Positions 51,378-59,644 of a stretch of DNA of 64,000 bases are shown piece after piece. The stretch comes from Nisaea sp. (GTDB taxonomy: Bacteria > Pseudomonadota > Alphaproteobacteria > Thalassobaculales > Thalassobaculaceae), in contig NZ_JAXMNY010000004.1 of the NCBI RefSeq assembly GCF_034670185.1, positions 186,001 through 250,000 on the forward strand, in the 5' to 3' direction. Numbering within the stretch: the stretch's first letter is position 1; each line of letters opens with the position of its first letter. The translations under genes and the position numbers were made by a program. The notes under the pieces are model-generated. The model ran no database searches, had not been told where the DNA came from, and saw only the letters and a list, made by a program, of their open reading frames with translations.

Positions 51378-54154
51378 TGTCGCCGCCGCTGCCGCCAATC
51401 CCATTGCTGTCGCTTGCCCCGCTCCTGGATGACGTGCCCGATATCGCCGTGGTCGATGTCGGCGCCAACCCGTTCTACGACGAAGCCGTCTATCGCGGAT
51501 TCCTGGACAACGGCTTGGCGCGGGTGGTCGGCTTTGAGCCGGAGCCCGAAGCGCTGGCAGAGCTGCGGCGGCGCGCCGGGCCCCGGGAGACCTACTTCCC
51601 CGAGCTGGCCGGCGACGGCCGCGCGCATGAGTTCATCCGCTACCGCGAGAGCGGCTTCTCGTCGGTCCTGGCTCTGAATCCGGCAATCCTGCCCCACATG
51701 CACTACCTCGGACAGGCAAGTGAGGAGATCGGCCGGTCGCCCCTTCCGAGTGTCCGCATCGACGATGTCGACGCGGTCGACCGGATCGACTGGTTCAAGA
51801 TCGACGCCCAGGGCAGCGAGCTGATGGTGCTGGACGGTGCCCGCCGCAAATTGACCGACGCCGCCGTGATCCATGTCGAGGTGTTGTTCGCCCCGCTATA
51901 TCGCGAGCAGCCGTATTTTGCCGACATCGACGCATACCTGCGCAGCCAAGGGTTCCTTCTGCACCGTTTTCTCGACATCGAAAGCCGCGCCCTGCCGCCG
52001 TTCATCAGCCAGGGCGACCGCACCAAGGGCCTGAGCCAGGTGTTTTGGGCCGATGCTCTGTACGTGCCGGACTTCACCCGGTGGCCGACGTTGCCGGCCG
52101 ACCGGTTGTTGCGCATCGCGTTAATCCTGAACGATGTCTATGGCTCGATCGACATGGCTTCCTGGGCTTTGCGGTGCCGCGACGCCCAACTCGGCACCGA
52201 GCTTGCGGATATCTATCATCGCGCGGTCCTTGCCAAATCGAGCGACAGTACCCGGTCCGCACTTTACAAAGGTCGGGTGCCAGCAAGCATGACGACAATG
52301 GAACGCGCTGCGATCGACAGGCTCGGGGAGGATTTGCCGCAGGCGGTACGGACCTGGCTCGACGGCGCGGCGTTCGACAATCCGCTGCTGCCGGTCAATC
52401 TCGGTGTGGCGCTGTCGAAAGCGGGTGCCGACGATCTGGCGATACCCCACTTGCGGCACGCCCTGCTTCTTGATCCAGCCTCGATCCGTGCGGCCAGTGC
52501 GTTTGTCGCGATGCAGCAGCCCAAGTCCCGTTACTACGCCTTGGGATCGACGATCCTCACGCTCGTTGGCGATTCGGCCGCCGTTGCCCGGCTTGGAAAA
52601 GACCTGATCCGCCGCGGTTACCTGGCGCCCGGTGTGGCCGCAATGGACCGGGCGCTTGCCGTCGAACCCGGCAACCTGGACTGGACCGGGGCCGCCGCGC
52701 AGGCCGAATGGCACCTCTATCTGAGCGACCGCGCGGTCGCTCGTTTGTTGGCGACCGGTGACGACAGGCATTTGGCCCTCGCCTACACCATGGCCTACAC
52801 CACAGCTCGGGAACTGCCCTGCGATGCACGGGAGACCGTGCTCCCTAGATTACAGGCCCTGCGCGATCGTTTGATGGCGGCGCCCAGTCAGGATCCGGAA
52901 ATATTCGGCAGCCAACTGTTTGTATTGATGGATCCGGCGATGCAGGTTCGGTACCGGGACTTCCTGGAAACCGTGCCAGCATTGCTGTCCGACCCTAGCC
53001 GGGCGGCTGCGGCTGCCAGCCTGACTCCCCCGGGGAGTGGCCCCGCGCCGTGGCAAACGGCATCCCAAATATCGACAGAGATCAGCGGCCCGGGCGGCGT
53101 GCCGGTGCGCCTAAAGCGCTTCGACAGACCGGTCGCTGCGGAAGACACCGGCGCGGCGGATGGCGATGACGTTGATGCAATCCGGCGGATGGCATCGGAG
53201 CACCGGCTTCATGACGTCCGCGTGCTGTCCGGTGAATGGTTCATCATCACCGCCGAAGACGAGGCCATCGCCGAAACATGGTTTCACACGCCCGCTCAGC
53301 AGCGGTCCTCCTATATCCAAAGGATGTGGCAGGACGGCTTCAGTTTTCACCCTCGCGGACCGGAGATTCACGTAGAGGACACCGCCGTTCTGATCGGCGG
53401 TGCCGACAACTACTACCACTGGATGATCGATTTCCTGCCAAGGCTGCTGCATGCGCTCTCTGCCCCGTCGATGGTCGACAAAAAGCTGGTCGTCCCGGCG
53501 CAGCGCATGCCTTACGAGCAGGAGATGATCGACCTGTTTGCCGCTCCGCCGGACCGCCTGCTGGAGGTCACTTATCCGAGCGTCGTTCGGTGTACCGATC
53601 TGGTGGCGCTCACCTTCGGGCCGCGGCCGATGGCGGCGACGGGAACCCCGGCCATGTTCCGCTGTGCCACGCCGCTGCCGGTATTGTCGGCTCTCCGGTC
53701 GCGGCTGTTGTCGGCGCTCCGGATCACCCCGAGGGAATGCCCCGCCGGTGGCCGGAGGCTGTTCGTGGTGCGGCGCGACGCGCGACGGGCAGGTCTGACC
53801 AACGAGGAAGACCTTGCGATCATGCTTGCCGGGTTCGGCTTCGAGGCGGTTGCCTTGTCGGGCCTCAGCGTTGCCGCGCAGGCGGCGCTGTTCGCCGAGG
53901 CCGAGATCATCGTCGGTGCCCATGGCGCGGGGTTGACGAACGCCCTGTTCGCACCGCCCGGTGCCGCCCTGGTCGAGCTGCATCCGGTAACCGAATGCCC
54001 CGACTTTTTCAGGCAGATCGCGGCCGTAGCCGGACTACGCTACGAGGCAGTTCTGGCGGACCGTACCTTGACCGGCGACGAGAAACGCTTCTGGCACCAT
54101 TTCGCAGTCGAGCCGGCCCGGGTCGGAAACATTGTCCGCAGACTACTGCGGTAG
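51377..54154 (+). CDS. Fusion of FkbM methyltransferase, helical repeat region and GT61 glycosyltransferase
   Basis: A 925-residue protein. Residues 1-225 are a second FkbM-type methyltransferase (VVDVGANPFYDEAVY; FKIDAQGSELMVLDGA). Residues about 300-560 are helical with TPR-like pairs (NLGVALSKAGADDLAIPHLRHALLLDP). Residues about 640-910 are a GT61/DUF563 glycosyltransferase with NYYHWMIDFLPRLLHA near 678 and IIVGAHGAGLTNALFAPPGA near 845. One chain could add a sugar and methylate it. It is coupled to the FkbM gene before it. No membrane anchor is visible. Confidence 0.88.
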   Translation: MSPPLPPIPLLSLAPLLDDVPDIAVVDVGANPFYDEAVYRGFLDNGLARVVGFEPEPEALAELRRRAGPRETYFPELAGDGRAHEFIRYRESGFSSVLALNPAILPHMHYLGQASEEIGRSPLPSVRIDDVDAVDRIDWFKIDAQGSELMVLDGARRKLTDAAVIHVEVLFAPLYREQPYFADIDAYLRSQGFLLHRFLDIESRALPPFISQGDRTKGLSQVFWADALYVPDFTRWPTLPADRLLRIALILNDVYGSIDMASWALRCRDAQLGTELADIYHRAVLAKSSDSTRSALYKGRVPASMTTMERAAIDRLGEDLPQAVRTWLDGAAFDNPLLPVNLGVALSKAGADDLAIPHLRHALLLDPASIRAASAFVAMQQPKSRYYALGSTILTLVGDSAAVARLGKDLIRRGYLAPGVAAMDRALAVEPGNLDWTGAAAQAEWHLYLSDRAVARLLATGDDRHLALAYTMAYTTARELPCDARETVLPRLQALRDRLMAAPSQDPEIFGSQLFVLMDPAMQVRYRDFLETVPALLSDPSRAAAAASLTPPGSGPAPWQTASQISTEISGPGGVPVRLKRFDRPVAAEDTGAADGDDVDAIRRMASEHRLHDVRVLSGEWFIITAEDEAIAETWFHTPAQQRSSYIQRMWQDGFSFHPRGPEIHVEDTAVLIGGADNYYHWMIDFLPRLLHALSAPSMVDKKLVVPAQRMPYEQEMIDLFAAPPDRLLEVTYPSVVRCTDLVALTFGPRPMAATGTPAMFRCATPLPVLSALRSRLLSALRITPRECPAGGRRLFVVRRDARRAGLTNEEDLAIMLAGFGFEAVALSGLSVAAQAALFAEAEIIVGAHGAGLTNALFAPPGAALVELHPVTECPDFFRQIAAVAGLRYEAVLADRTLTGDEKRFWHHFAVEPARVGNIVRRLLR

Positions 54155-54197
54155 ACGAGGGGTCGAAACCGCGAAGCTCCCGACAGCTGGAGTTAAC

Positions 54198-56186
54198 TCA
54201 CGCCATCTGCGCCTCGGCCCGCGCATTGTTAGGTTCAGCGTGTATTGAAAGCGGATCCAGACCAATGCAAAGGTCGGAGTTGTCTTTTATGCGATCCTGG
54301 AACGCGTCAGACGAGATCTCCTCGCTGCACGTGATCCGGTAGCGGCGCGGACCATGCTTGATCGCCACCGAACGGCCCGCGCCAGCGGCATCCAGAACTT
54401 CGGGAAGGTTGGTCTTGAACTCAAGAACCCGGTCGAATGCCTGAACCGGACGAAGCGTGGCATGCTGCAGAATGAGGAACAGGTCGTCCCGGACAGCTAC
54501 GTCGATCGGATGACCGAGTTGCTGAGCGACCGTGAACGACAGCATGGTCAGTTCTGCTGCACATTGATCGCTGAAATCAGCCAGCTTGACGCGTGATATG
54601 CGAGCTGACGCGTCGGGATCAGCACGCCAAGGCAGATCCTCTGAAGGTGTCGGCCGATACGTTGGGTCACGTAGCTCCTGAAATCGAGTGATGGCACGTT
54701 GAGTATACTGCAGTTGTGCCCCAAGCAAGCAGTCGGGCCGCTGACGCAAGAGGCTCAACATCCCGTCGAAAATCGCTACATAATCTAGGCCCATGACATG
54801 CCGCAGCAGCAACAGCGCCGGGTGACCCAGGCGAAGCGAATGCAGGAGTATCACCAGCCAAGCGTATTCAACGGCCTCGCCCCAGTCTGGTTCGGGCATT
54901 GTGTTGGTGCCGACGACAATTTCATGGGACTCGATGAAACGCGGATCAAGTTCGGGAGACTCGCGATCCGGCAGCCAGGCAGTTTTCAGTCCGAACCGGG
55001 CGCGATCCTCCGCGGAGGCCATTTCCGCGTTGGGCAACACGCCACATCTGTAGACGATCACGGAGCTGTGGGGATTGCGGTCGATCGCGACGAGCAAGCC
55101 TTCCTTGAAAGAGGCAAGCGTCTCGCCCGGTAATCCGAGGATCATTTCTGTGTAGGTTCTTGTATCCGTCGCGCGCGCATGATCAAGCATCTCGAAGTAG
55201 GCTGAATGCTTGATGTTCTGACGCTTGATGTCGCGTAAGGCTGTTTCCGAGTGAGTCTGGAATGATAGCGTCAGGCCGCGGAACATTGGTGTTTTCGCAA
55301 GCGGCAACAGAGCGTCAAGGACAGCTCGAGAAGAATTCTTCGATGTCGAGGCAATAAGCCGACGCGGATAGCCGTTCCGTTGGTAGGCGTCAGCCAGGTA
55401 AGCGGCTATCTCCTTGTCACGCTTGCGCATGCCGAAATTACTGTCTGCCGCCCAGATGGTGTGAATGCTGTTGCTGGCGATCCAGTCGATGTCGGCGAAC
55501 ACGCGCTCGATCGGAAACTCCGCCATCTTACTGCCGAGACTGCCCCAGTCACAGAAGGTGCATTGGAACGGACAGCCGCGATTGGTCTCCAGCAAAGCGG
55601 CGCCTTGCCGGCCGTTCAACTCAGCGAGCGGGCTGTCCATAAGGCCGAGAATATAGGGGGATGGCCGGGTGGACAGGTCACCGGGCCTGGCGCGATGCTG
55701 TGAGACTCGAATTCTGCCGTCCTGCGGATCCCGGAACGTCAAGCCATCAATAGGGCCGAGCTGTCCATCAGCAGCGATCACCCGCAATATGTCGAGGAAT
55801 ACCGCCTCGCCCTCGCCCTGGACGATGCCGTCGACCGCCGGATGGGCTGCAAGCACTGTATCGTCGCCGTATTTCGGATGCGGGCCGCCCAGCAAGACGA
55901 TGGTCTCCGGAGAGCGGCGCTTGACCTCGGCTGCGAGTGCCATGGATGTGTTGAAGTTCCATACATAGCAAGACAAGGCGAGTATGTCCGGCTGACCTGC
56001 GCGGTCGACCAAGGTGTCGAATTCCTCGCGTATGAAAATGGTAGGGGAAAACGTAAAATTATCGCGAATATCAGCGAAACTCTCAACGTAGGCCTTGAGT
56101 ACAGAGGTTGCGTAAGGAAGAGTTGTCGGATTATTCGTTTGTGACAAAGTAATGTCGACCAATTGCACCAATCGTTTTTTGATCAA
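54198..56186 (-). CDS. B12-binding-domain radical SAM protein
   Basis: A 662-residue enzyme. Residues 1-150 form a cobalamin-binding-like Rossmann domain (ILALSCYVWNFNTSMALAAEVKRR; GGPHPKYG). The radical SAM cluster motif is C205, C209 and C212 (CPFQCTFCDWG). The C-terminal 250 residues are unassigned. Such enzymes methylate unactivated carbons or rearrange substrates; a modification of a glycan or lipid precursor fits the neighbours. The start is TTG 56186, with GAGGAG at 56195-56200 and an 8-nt spacer; an ATG at 56191 leads to TGA after two codons. It converges with the GT61 fusion gene. Confidence 0.9.
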   Translation of the reverse strand: MIKKRLVQLVDITLSQTNNPTTLPYATSVLKAYVESFADIRDNFTFSPTIFIREEFDTLVDRAGQPDILALSCYVWNFNTSMALAAEVKRRSPETIVLLGGPHPKYGDDTVLAAHPAVDGIVQGEGEAVFLDILRVIAADGQLGPIDGLTFRDPQDGRIRVSQHRARPGDLSTRPSPYILGLMDSPLAELNGRQGAALLETNRGCPFQCTFCDWGSLGSKMAEFPIERVFADIDWIASNSIHTIWAADSNFGMRKRDKEIAAYLADAYQRNGYPRRLIASTSKNSSRAVLDALLPLAKTPMFRGLTLSFQTHSETALRDIKRQNIKHSAYFEMLDHARATDTRTYTEMILGLPGETLASFKEGLLVAIDRNPHSSVIVYRCGVLPNAEMASAEDRARFGLKTAWLPDRESPELDPRFIESHEIVVGTNTMPEPDWGEAVEYAWLVILLHSLRLGHPALLLLRHVMGLDYVAIFDGMLSLLRQRPDCLLGAQLQYTQRAITRFQELRDPTYRPTPSEDLPWRADPDASARISRVKLADFSDQCAAELTMLSFTVAQQLGHPIDVAVRDDLFLILQHATLRPVQAFDRVLEFKTNLPEVLDAAGAGRSVAIKHGPRRYRITCSEEISSDAFQDRIKDNSDLCIGLDPLSIHAEPNNARAEAQMA

Positions 56187-56710
56187 TTCATGCTCTCCTC
56201 AAAGTATTTGATCAATTCACGACTCCAAAAGGTGTTGAATTATTTCACTCTCTAAACAAGTTTCGTTGAAATTATTCTCCATACACACATAGTCCTCATA
56301 CTATCGATAAGCTAGCACGGACTCGGCGTCGGGGTGAAATGCGAAACACTCCAAACTTGCGGCGTCTATCATGGTGTCGATGACGTTTTGTCAGAATGTA
56401 CCTAACGGAACGTCGTCGGAACTCAAGATCCGACGATAGATCGGACGTTATGTTAGGGGCATCGCACCTACAGCGGAGAGGCCGGCGGTTGGTTGGTTGG
56501 GCGGGCCGGACGAGGCTCGTACCTGGCAATGGGTTAGATTGAAGCCTTGCGACAACGGCTGCAGTGGGCGGATCTGAGATTCAGATTTGGAAAAATCTAG
56601 AAATTTTATCTTCTTGATGTAGCTTGATGTCAAATCCATAAAGATTCTGATGGAAAGATTAACTTCGATGTTTGGTATCATCGATTTAACCATATGGTTG
56701 AAACTTTTTA
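56187..56710. other. AT-rich intergenic region between radical SAM and glycosyltransferase genes
   Basis: A 524-bp divergent gap, visibly richer in A and T than the flanking genes (for example 56195-56310 and 56570-56710). Apart from expected promoters and the small inverted repeat TCCGA-N7-TCGGA near 56430 I find no gene, tRNA or transposon end. The composition fits acquired DNA. Confidence 0.5.
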
Positions 56711-57706
56711 ATGAACCATTGTACGCAAGAGCTCTCCACTGCGCAGTCCCGAACTATATTGTGGGTCGTTAACCACGAATCGCCGGAGCAAATTGCCAGT
56801 CTGCGCTACATGGCCTTCCTTCCGGCGCAGGCGCGATGCGAGACCGTTGCGCGTTTCCTGCCGGGGATGAGCGCCACATCGTTTCTCGACCAATGTCGCC
56901 CGACGACTCTGGTCCTGACCAAGGCTTTCGATCCGTCAATTATTGCCTTGGCCCAGGCCGCGCGCGAACGGTCGATCCGGATTGTGGCGGTGCTTTGCGA
57001 CGACCGGTCGGAATTCCCTCAGGTCCATGGTCTCGACTTGGCCTTGGCGAATCTGGCCGACGTCGTCGTCGTCCAGACAACGGCGATGGCCCAGCATGTG
57101 CGCGAGGTATTCGGACGGGAAAGCACGATAATTGAAGAACCGTACGAAATGCCGGCGGGGATCCCGCGATTCAACCCTGAAAAGACCTTGCATCTGTTGT
57201 GGTATGGCCGCTTCACAAATCACGACACACTTGCTGCGGGCATCCTGCCCCTTATCGACGATCCGGCATTGGATTTCAGGCTCACTGTCATCACGGACAG
57301 AATGACGGAGCATCTCTCGGTCTTGGCACGGCAGATCGGCGGCCGGGCGGGGGCCAGCATCGAATTGTGCCCCTGGTCGTTCGACGGTCAGGCCAAGGCA
57401 CTGGAGAATGCTGACATGGTTATCATTCCCAGCCTCGACCGGCAGGACAAACGCGTTAAAGGCCACAATCGGCTTGTTGAATCGATCAGAGGCGGCGTCC
57501 TGGCGGTCGCCTATTCGTTGCCGGCCTATCGAGAGCTGTCCGAGTTCTGTTGGTGCGGGGACGATATGCATACCGGGTTGACCTGGGCGGTGGCAAACCG
57601 AGAGGCCGCGGTCGACCGTATCCGGCAGGGGCAGGCGTATATCGAGCAACGGTTCTCGATCGACGCGGTCAGTTCCCGTTGGCAACAGCTCTTCGATGCC
57701 GCATGA
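56711..57706 (+). CDS. Glycosyltransferase, GT4-like (GT-B fold)
   Basis: A 331-residue protein. The second Rossmann half is recognisable: LHLLWYGRFTNHDTL, then VIIPSLDRQDKRVKGHNRLVESIRGGVLAVAYSLPAYREL, the donor-binding part of GT4-type enzymes (a K and an E at the expected places). The N-terminal half is shorter than usual. No SD sequence is obvious before the ATG at 56711. It is separated from tRNA-Ser by 190 bp. Substrate unknown. Confidence 0.8.
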   Translation: MNHCTQELSTAQSRTILWVVNHESPEQIASLRYMAFLPAQARCETVARFLPGMSATSFLDQCRPTTLVLTKAFDPSIIALAQAARERSIRIVAVLCDDRSEFPQVHGLDLALANLADVVVVQTTAMAQHVREVFGRESTIIEEPYEMPAGIPRFNPEKTLHLLWYGRFTNHDTLAAGILPLIDDPALDFRLTVITDRMTEHLSVLARQIGGRAGASIELCPWSFDGQAKALENADMVIIPSLDRQDKRVKGHNRLVESIRGGVLAVAYSLPAYRELSEFCWCGDDMHTGLTWAVANREAAVDRIRQGQAYIEQRFSIDAVSSRWQQLFDAA

Positions 57707-57896
57707 GCGCTTTCGGAAGGATTGCGCCGCCTGTGTGAGACTTGAAATGCAGCAGTGAACGACCGCTTTGGGTCGGCAGCGGTCACTAGCACAACGGTTG
57801 CGCTGATATCGCTCAGCAGGCCGCGTGCTAATGAGGAGCCTTTATGGGAGCTATAAGCCGCCCATTTATAGACATGGACGATATCTTGAGAAGGTC

Positions 57897-57986
57897 TGGC
57901 GGAGAGAGAGGGATTCGAACCCTCGGAACGCTTGCGCGCTCAACGGTTTTCGAGACCGTCCCGTTCAACCACTCCGGCACCTCTCC
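57897..57986 (-). tRNA. tRNA-Ser (anticodon CGA)
   Basis: The 90-nt minus-strand sequence folds as a class II tRNA: acceptor GGAGAGG pairing with TCTCTCC, D-arm with GGTTGAA, anticodon stem ACGGT/ACCGT around loop CTCGAAA (anticodon CGA, codon UCG), a long variable arm (GAGCGCGCAAGCGTTC) and the T-loop GGTTCGAATCC. The CCA end is encoded. The first 26 nt are copied at 47564-47605. Confidence 0.97.
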
Positions 57987-58002
57987 GAACAGGGGCCGGA
58001 AC
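57961..58002 (-). repeat. Right copy of the 42-bp direct repeat, at the intact tRNA-Ser
   Basis: Identical in sequence and direction to 47564-47605. It covers the first 26 nt of tRNA-Ser(CGA) and the 16 bp upstream of its 5' end. Confidence 0.92.
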
Positions 58003-58028
58003 ATAGCGGGGCGGGTGCAGGGATTCAA
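58000..58028 (-). promoter_or_regulatory. Promoter of tRNA-Ser(CGA)
   Basis: On the minus strand TTGAAT (58023-58028) and TATGTT (58000-58005) are separated by 17 bp, a good sigma-70-type pair, and the -10 box ends 13 nt before the mature 5' end. Confidence 0.65.
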
Positions 58029-58104
58029 CACCGGAATTGCATGCCCGGCTTTCCGGCTTTCACACTGGCCCGCCTCGCCTAATTCACTCGCCTATTTCAC
58101 CCAC

Positions 58105-58515
58105 CTATTTCAGATGATAGGTCAGGGCACTGCGAACGAGCAGCCGCAGCGGGTCGAGCGGCAGAGCTGCGCCCTCTTTGAAATGCACCGCGCGATTACC
58201 TTCATAGTGGAACGCGTCCGGGAAGAGGCTGCGGAAGTCCGGGATGATCGTCGTCTGGCAATGGGCATAGAGGGCAAAGCCGCCCTGTTTCGGCAGGCCT
58301 AGCCGGATGGTCGAGCCTGACTTTGTTTCCGGCGTGAGGTAGGCGGGCTGGCCCCATTTCAGGGTTTCCTCAAGCGTGCCGACACCAGGTGTCTCCGCTG
58401 CCGTCGCGAAGATCAGCTTGCGCACTGTGAGCAGTCCCTCCCGCAATGGCGGCGGGAAGGACTCGTATGTGGCCGCGACGGCCGGGTTCCCGAAAGGCGG
58501 AAATGTTTGCGTCAT
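58105..58515 (-). CDS. DUF1801 domain-containing protein
   Basis: A 136-residue protein of the YdhG/DUF1801 type. The family features LKWGQPAYLTPETKSGSTIRLG and YEGNRAVHF are seen. The biochemical function is unknown. ATG 58515 (MTQTFPPF) is chosen; a longer frame to 58533 adds six residues. It is divergent from rplU with a 314-bp gap. Confidence 0.88.
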   Translation of the reverse strand: MTQTFPPFGNPAVAATYESFPPPLREGLLTVRKLIFATAAETPGVGTLEETLKWGQPAYLTPETKSGSTIRLGLPKQGGFALYAHCQTTIIPDFRSLFPDAFHYEGNRAVHFKEGAALPLDPLRLLVRSALTYHLK

Positions 58516-58829
58516 GACACCGGACCAGTTCACCCGAGCTGATCCTATCCGGCGGTATAGTGCCCGTCAAAAGCGCAGCGGATCCGCCAACTCGTCTCCT
58601 GTCCTGCGGGCTGGTGTTTCCGGGCCTTTGCGCCCGCCCACTCCAGACACTATATATAGGGGCCTGATCCGATGACGACGCGGACATCCGGGGCCAACAT
58701 ATCTGCCCCGCAGATTCTCTCAAAAACCGGGCAATCCGCTGTTGACTTGAACGTCGCCAGGAGTATAGTCCGCCGCTCTGACGCGGGAGTAAGTGTCCGC
58801 GCGCCCTTTTCATTGCCAGAGTATTGACA
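58516..58829. other. Divergent intergenic region upstream of rplU
   Basis: A 314-bp gap with the rplU promoter at 58742-58769 and a short TATATATA run near 58651. In several bacteria rplU is controlled by an L21-leader structure; I cannot support one here by eye. Confidence 0.4.
58742..58769 (+). promoter_or_regulatory. Sigma-70-type promoter of rplU
   Basis: TTGACT (58742-58747) and TATAGT (58764-58769) with a 16-bp spacer, 60 bp before the rplU start. It is the only strong promoter match in the gap and should drive rplU-rpmA. Confidence 0.7.
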
Positions 58830-59243
58830 ATGTTCGCAGTCGTTAAAACCGGCGGTAAACAGTACAAAGTCGCCCCGAACGACGTTATCAAGGTTGAGAA
58901 GCTTTCCGGCGACGCCGGTTCTTCCATTGATCTTGCCGACGTTCTGATGCTGGGTGAAGGCGAAGACCTCACAGTTGGTGCGCCGACTGTCGAAGGTGCT
59001 GTTGTACGCGCCGAAGTGCTTGAGCAGACCAAAGGCGACAAGGTCGTCGTCTTTAAAAAGAAGCGCCGTCAGGGCTATCGCCGGACCCGCGGACACCGTC
59101 AGGATCTGACAGTGCTGCGCGTGACCGACATCCTGGCCGACGGCAAGAAGAAAGCTGCGCCGAAGAAGGCCGCTGCCAAGAAAGCTCCGGCGAAAGCTGA
59201 AGCTCCGGCAGAGGTTTCGGCCGAAGCCGAGACGAAGGAGTAA
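58830..59243 (+). CDS. rplU: 50S ribosomal protein L21
   Basis: A 137-residue protein. It starts MFAVVKTGGKQYKVAPNDVIKVE and has the L21 core KKRRQGYRRTRGHRQ at about residues 73-87. The C-terminal 35 residues are a Lys/Ala/Glu-rich tail (KKAAPKKAAAKKAPAKAEAP), an extension common in alphaproteobacterial L21 and absent from the 103-residue E. coli protein. It is followed by rpmA after 3 bp. Confidence 0.97.
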   Translation: MFAVVKTGGKQYKVAPNDVIKVEKLSGDAGSSIDLADVLMLGEGEDLTVGAPTVEGAVVRAEVLEQTKGDKVVVFKKKRRQGYRRTRGHRQDLTVLRVTDILADGKKKAAPKKAAAKKAPAKAEAPAEVSAEAETKE

Positions 59244-59246
59244 TCC

Positions 59247-59513
59247 ATGGCTCATAAAAAGGCAGGCGGTAGTTCCCGTAACGGCCGCGATTCCGCCGGA
59301 CGCCGTCTTGGCGTCAAGAAGTTCGGTGGCGAAGCCGTGATCCCGGGCAACATCATCATCCGGCAGCGGGGCACCAAGTTCCATCCGGGCGAGAATGTCG
59401 GCATGGGACGTGACCATACCCTGTTCGCGCTGTCGGAAGGCAAGGTTGCTTTCCGCCGGAAGAGCAACGGCCGCACCTTCGTGGAAGTGGCGCTGGCTGA
59501 AGCAGCAGAATAA
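59247..59513 (+). CDS. rpmA: 50S ribosomal protein L27
   Basis: An 88-residue protein starting MAHKKAGGSSRNGRDSAGRR, the flexible N-terminal arm that reaches the peptidyl-transferase centre, followed by the conserved GGEAVIPGNIIIRQRGTKFHPG. No leader peptide before the AHKK end. The stop is followed by two hairpins, the second a terminator. Confidence 0.98.
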   Translation: MAHKKAGGSSRNGRDSAGRRLGVKKFGGEAVIPGNIIIRQRGTKFHPGENVGMGRDHTLFALSEGKVAFRRKSNGRTFVEVALAEAAE

Positions 59514-59551
59514 CGCCGCACCCGCTTTCGGGCGGGTCACGGCTGCGGATG

Positions 59552-59582
59552 AGGGAACGGTCCTTTGGCTGTTCCCTTTTTT
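59552..59582 (+). terminator. Rho-independent terminator after rpmA
   Basis: AGGGAAC (59552-59558) and GTTCCCT (59571-59577) form a 7-bp stem with a 12-nt loop and run into six T. A GC-rich hairpin (CCCGC/GCGGG, 59521-59536) precedes it. It separates the ribosomal genes from obgE. Confidence 0.8.
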
Positions 59583-59644
59583 CGTGCCCGAATTCCGGCC
59601 CCAATTTCGGATCGCCGGCCCGGGTTCTCACTGGATGACATGAG

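Noticed and set aside
57828..58031. Minus-strand frame encoding PEWLNGTVSKTVERASVPRVRIPLSP
   Set aside because: This is the well-known false translation of a tRNA-Ser gene; the DNA folds as tRNA-Ser(CGA).
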